From the NCBI GenBank assembly GCA_963402885.1, contig OY727094.1, forward strand, positions 30,506,501 through 30,570,500: a stretch of DNA of 64,000 bases. Direction: 5' to 3'. This stretch comes from Antedon bifida. Its lineage: Eukaryota > Echinodermata > Crinoidea > Comatulida > Antedonidae. Both the position numbers and the translations under genes were made by a program. The notes under the pieces were generated by a model, which saw only the letters and a program-made list of their open reading frames with translations, ran no database searches and was not told the DNA's origin. This document shows positions 47,003 to 64,000 of this stretch, one piece after another (positions within the stretch are counted from its first letter, which is position 1; each line of letters begins with the position of its first letter).

Positions 47003-50000
47003 CAATAGGGTTGGTGAACATCAGTCCAAAATACGCAGAATTTTTTTCCAAAATACGTCAACTTGAGGGCGCTATACTAATCCAAAATACGCGAGTCTTT
47101 CCAAAATACGTCAAGTTGAGGGCGCTATTCATTTTCCAAAATACGCGATTGTCCAAAATACGTCAACTTGAGGGCGCTATTCATTTTTCAAAATACGCGA
47201 TTTGTCCAAAATATGTCAACTTGAGGGCACTATTCATTTTCCAAAATACGCGATTTGTCCAAAATACGTCAAATTTTGGGGCGCTAGTAATTTTCCAAAA
47301 TACGTCAACTTGAGGCCACTATTAATTTTTAAAAATTTATAAAATTATCCACCTATTATTCGCTATCAGTCCAAAATACACAGAATTTTTCCAAAATACG
47401 TCAATTTAAGGGCGCTATGCTAAACACAAAATACGCGAGTCTTTCCAAAATACATCAACTTGAGGGCGCTATTAATTTACCTAAATACGCAACATCTCCA
47501 AAATAATTTTTGGGGCACTTGTTCCAAAATACTTCAACTTGAGGCTAGTACTATATTAATTTTCTAACAATAGGAAAATTATCCAACTTAAAACAACTTT
47601 TGTAGAATAGAAAGTTATCCGACATAATTGAAGGCACAGTTTTCCAAAATACGCGAATTTTACACAAAATATTCAAACCTGAGGCTGTTTTCAAAAATAC
47701 TATAAAGGATTGTATCTTCAACATTGAAAAGGAGAACCATTTTGGTAAGTTTTAAGTTCAGTTTGTATCATATTAGATAATAGGTCTTGTGTAGTAGTCT
47801 CATTGGCAATAATATATATCAATATTTGTTGTATGTTAGGCCTATATCTATATTGTCACAAAAAGCAATATTAAGTATACGTGTAGGCATATAGTATAAT
47901 TGGTATACTTAACTATAGGAAAATGCAAGTTATGTTATTTTGTAATATATTAAAATTAAAATAATAAGAAGAAACAAGAATAAAAATACTCTAGATGATT
48001 ATACTAGGTTATATCATTTGGTAGTGGTGGTCCTGTAGCCTTACATTTTTTTCTGAAAACAACCAAAGTTATTCAAAGTTTTCATCCTACAAAAATACGA
48101 TAACCAGTTACTATTTTTGATGGAAATATTTTCTCAAATCAACTAAATTACGTCGTGATAATAATTAAAATAAACTAGAATTTAATTCGTCACTTTGACG
48201 AATTATAGGTGATCATTTTTATCATTTTAATGAAATTAAAACTTTTTAAACATGCACGTACGTTAACATACGATCGTAAAAAGTTGATGTATGCCATCCT
48301 ATGATATGATGCATACGCTTATAGTGCTGAGTTGTGCATGCCATATACAATATGTACAGTATATACTGTATATCTATATACAGTGTAGCATAGGTGAAAT
48401 TACGGGACACACATCATGTTCTAATTTTTTGGTATGATGGAATTATCAAAATAAACTCAAAGATGACAATTTCGAAAGATAATGAATTGAGCAAATAAAT
48501 ATAAGAATTGCAAGAGAATTTGGCATGTAGAAGCGCTGTGCGCGCTGTTTGAAATTTGTATAACTTTGACGAAAAAGATGAAAAAACTACTTTTTAACTT
48601 CATCTGGCCATATGTTAACGTCACAACATCCGATAGGCTTGGTTTTTATATGAATTCATATCTACATTTCATCAGCTTTCATAATAAATTATAATCATCA
48701 AGGTAACCTTCAATTCTGAAGAGCTGTAAGATATTCAAATTTACGGCAAAGGTGAAATTACACGACCTACGTTATTCAAGTTTTTACGCGTGATGACGTC
48801 ATCAAAATGAAAACACTGACAACTTATGATAAAGATAAATAATTAAGCAAACACACACTGAAATTTGTGCGAAAATCGAGCTCAAATAGCGGAGATGCGC
48901 TCTATTGAATGTGATAACCTACACAAAACGGAAAAAAATCCTAATTTTTAAATTCAAGTGGCCATTTGATGACGTAATACCATTTTGTACGTCTAATGTG
49001 TATATACATTTATATCTACAACTCAATGGCTTCCCGAATAAGTTAAAAAACTTAGGGGTCATCGTGCATTCTGAAGAGTTATTTTCATTTTAAAAATGCC
49101 TTATTTTTCATCATTTTCAGCACTTTTATGCAATTAATGTGCGCATTTTGTCATTTTTAACATGCTCGTATAGCGTTATTTTAAGTCGGAACGGACTCAA
49201 ATTTGGTGAATGTACTAAGGATGGTGAGTAGAATGCGATTTCTACAAAAAATTCGTATTTTTACGCTTTTTAAGAATTGCGCGCGCAAAAATGCATTTTT
49301 GCGCAGTAATTTTTTGAAACACGCAAATAGCCTAATTCATGCTCTAAATTGATCAAAACTTAATTTTGAGCTTTTTAAATTTTTTACGCGCGATTTCACG
49401 CGTATAACCCTACGTGCGCGTGCCTTTTATTGGTTAATATATTTACCTTTTACCTGAAGTTTACGTATTGTGAATTTTATTGATATGTGATAAAGAGTTA
49501 TGGCGATATGATTGATAATGTGATTTAACAAAATGGCGTATAAATGACGTCACGGTTGAGCGATGTTGCTGAAAAGCTTATTAGGATTAAGTTACAGTAT
49601 TTGAAAGATATTGTGAAAATTTTGTCATCTTCAACATTCAACTTTTTGAGATAATTGTTACACAAAATCTGTACAGAGAGAAATAAAGAATAAAGATTTC
49701 ATACAATAACAATAGGTGATCATTTTATTCTAAATGATCACCTAATTAAAATCATACGATATAACGATTTCATTTTGAATCATTTAAAGTATTTTTATTC
49801 TTGTTTCTTTTTATTATTTCAATTTTAATATATTACAAAATACTTCTTCTAACCAATTATTGATATTATTTTAATTACAATACCATATGCTTTTTATTAT
49901 TATATATGAAATAACTATTATGTTAGATTTCAGATTAGGTAACTTGTATTAGACCATACAGTACATTAAATTGAAAGCGATGTTGGTCTGTCGAGCTCGG

Positions 50001-50691
50001 GAAAAATATCAATTTTGTAGATCACCAAATATATAACACATACCTATGACTATACTTGTACATGCTGTTTTTGTAGCCGGTTTATGCCTCATTTACACTA
50101 GCTACGTCTGGCAATGAAATCGTACATCGTTCAGACATTATTAATGTATATTATAGGCACTGTCTATTGACTGATGTTGGCACATATTTGTTTTTATTCA
50201 GTAATAAATAATAATTGGCTACTCTATGGCATTTTATTTACAAAAAAAAACCTGCCTTCCAATAATTATAACTAAAATGTACTTGTTTATTTTACTCTAA
50301 GAAACTTTTTTTTAATACATTAAACTCTCAATATGATACATTTGGAAAGGCCCTCATATTTTGGAAAAAAGTTTGCCGCCTTCAAGTTGACGTATTTTGG
50401 AAAATTAGTAGCGGTTCCAAATTGACGTATTTTGGACAAATCGCGTATTTTGGAAAATGAATAGCGCCCTCAATTTGACGTATTTTGGACAATTCACGTA
50501 TTTTGGAAAATGAATAGCGCCCTCAAGTTGACGTATTTTGGACAATTCGCGTATTTTGGTAAATGAATAGCGCCCTCAACTTGACGTATTTTGGAAAGAC
50601 TCGCGTATTTTGGATTAATATAGCGCCCTCAAGTTGACGTATTTTGGAAAAAATTCTGCGTATTTTGGACTGATGTTCACCAACCCGACTC
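47003..50691. mobile_element. Foldback-type element, 3.7 kb, with arrayed short repeats as inverted ends
   Basis: The left end GGGTTGGTGAACATCAGTCC and the same sequence in reverse at about 50667-50686 open two inverted arrays made of CCAAAATACG(C/T) plus GTCAACTTGAGGGCGCTAT units (left about 47024-47665, right about 50352-50673). A second inverted pair of about 54 bp lies inside (47937-47990 and 49789-49841, GTAATATATTAAAATT in the left copy). Outside both ends the 8-mer AATTAAAC is repeated (46995-47002 and 50692-50699), each at the same 5-bp distance from GGGTTGG, a candidate target duplication. No long open frame in the interior. It is non-autonomous and the family is unknown to me. Confidence 0.8.
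48393..49100. repeat. Two diverged tandem units of about 358 bp inside the foldback element
   Basis: GGTGAAATTAC begins both units (48393 and 48751). Matching order of phrases: CAAAAT(A)AA..ACTCA/AACACTGACAA, a GCGCTG or GCGCTC stretch, then TTAA(C)TTCA..TGGCCAT.TG followed by A.CGT, then ATTCTGAAGAG. Strongly diverged, so an old duplication. No coding potential. Confidence 0.6.
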
Positions 50692-50954
50692 AATTAAACT
50701 GAGTCCAGAATTATTGATAATCTACTAAATACAGAGAAGAAGTCAAATAATATTGTACTTTCCCTATCCAATTGAAAAAATATAGTCTTTGATTGCTCTC
50801 AATTTAAACCGGCAAATCTTACTGGCAAAACCTGCTTCAGGAGAACACTGGATATAAGATGTAGCTCTATCAAACCATTGACATTAATTTACTAAAATAC
50901 TAACCTTTTTGAAAATTTAATTTGAAGACTTTTTAGGTGACAGCCAGCATCAAG

Positions 50955-64000
<13,046 letters not shown>

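Overview
This is eukaryotic genomic DNA: AT-rich, intron-rich, with GT-AG splice sites and long non-coding stretches. The recognisable genes are animal genes. Tandem Toll-like receptors, an invertebrate-type set of small palindromic transposons and the gene content suggest a marine deuterostome invertebrate, most likely an echinoderm. That placement is inference; no single marker in the window fixes it.

Layout. (1) 1-4634: possibly the last exon of an upstream gene, then a KIAA2013-like two-pass membrane protein gene on the minus strand (1400-3238). Its upstream region is shared, divergently, with the next gene and carries an inserted 628-bp transposon with GC-rich repeats. (2) 4635-14329: a complete 14-exon beta-ureidopropionase gene (UPB1, 381 aa) on the plus strand, with small transposons in several introns and a 71-bp satellite in its last intron. 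(3) 14330-43400: a tandem cluster of eight short Toll-like receptor genes (here TLR-A to TLR-H), all on the plus strand. Each has one exon for signal peptide, LRRs and membrane segment, then a phase-2 intron, then one TIR exon. Between them lie three N-terminal pseudogene fragments and repeated copies of the 3' part of UPB1, including three intact coding exons and the satellite. The cluster therefore grew by block duplications that dragged the end of UPB1 along. (4) 43403-44455: a CCDC92-like coiled-coil gene, minus strand. (5) 44456-50954: non-coding, with an 817-bp hAT-like element (perfect 8-bp target duplication) and a 3.7-kb foldback element whose ends are arrays of short repeats. (6) 50955-64000: the first 27 exons (about 1504 codons) of PRPF8, the core spliceosome protein, running off the window.

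The housekeeping genes have no evident functional link to one another. The receptors are the accessory, fast-evolving part: TIR exons are nearly identical between copies while ectodomains differ. One copy (TLR-A) has lost the C-terminal half of its TIR domain, and one (TLR-B) has alanine in place of the BB-loop proline that TLR signalling normally needs. A perfect ISRE-type motif lies upstream of TLR-B. Repeats include eight copies of a TA-flanked 115-160-bp MITE, two pogo-like elements (one internally expanded into a 34-bp minisatellite), a palindromic MITE family and two co-duplicated 71-bp satellite arrays.

Gene identities and exon joins were read by eye from protein similarity and splice consensus; no database search was run.
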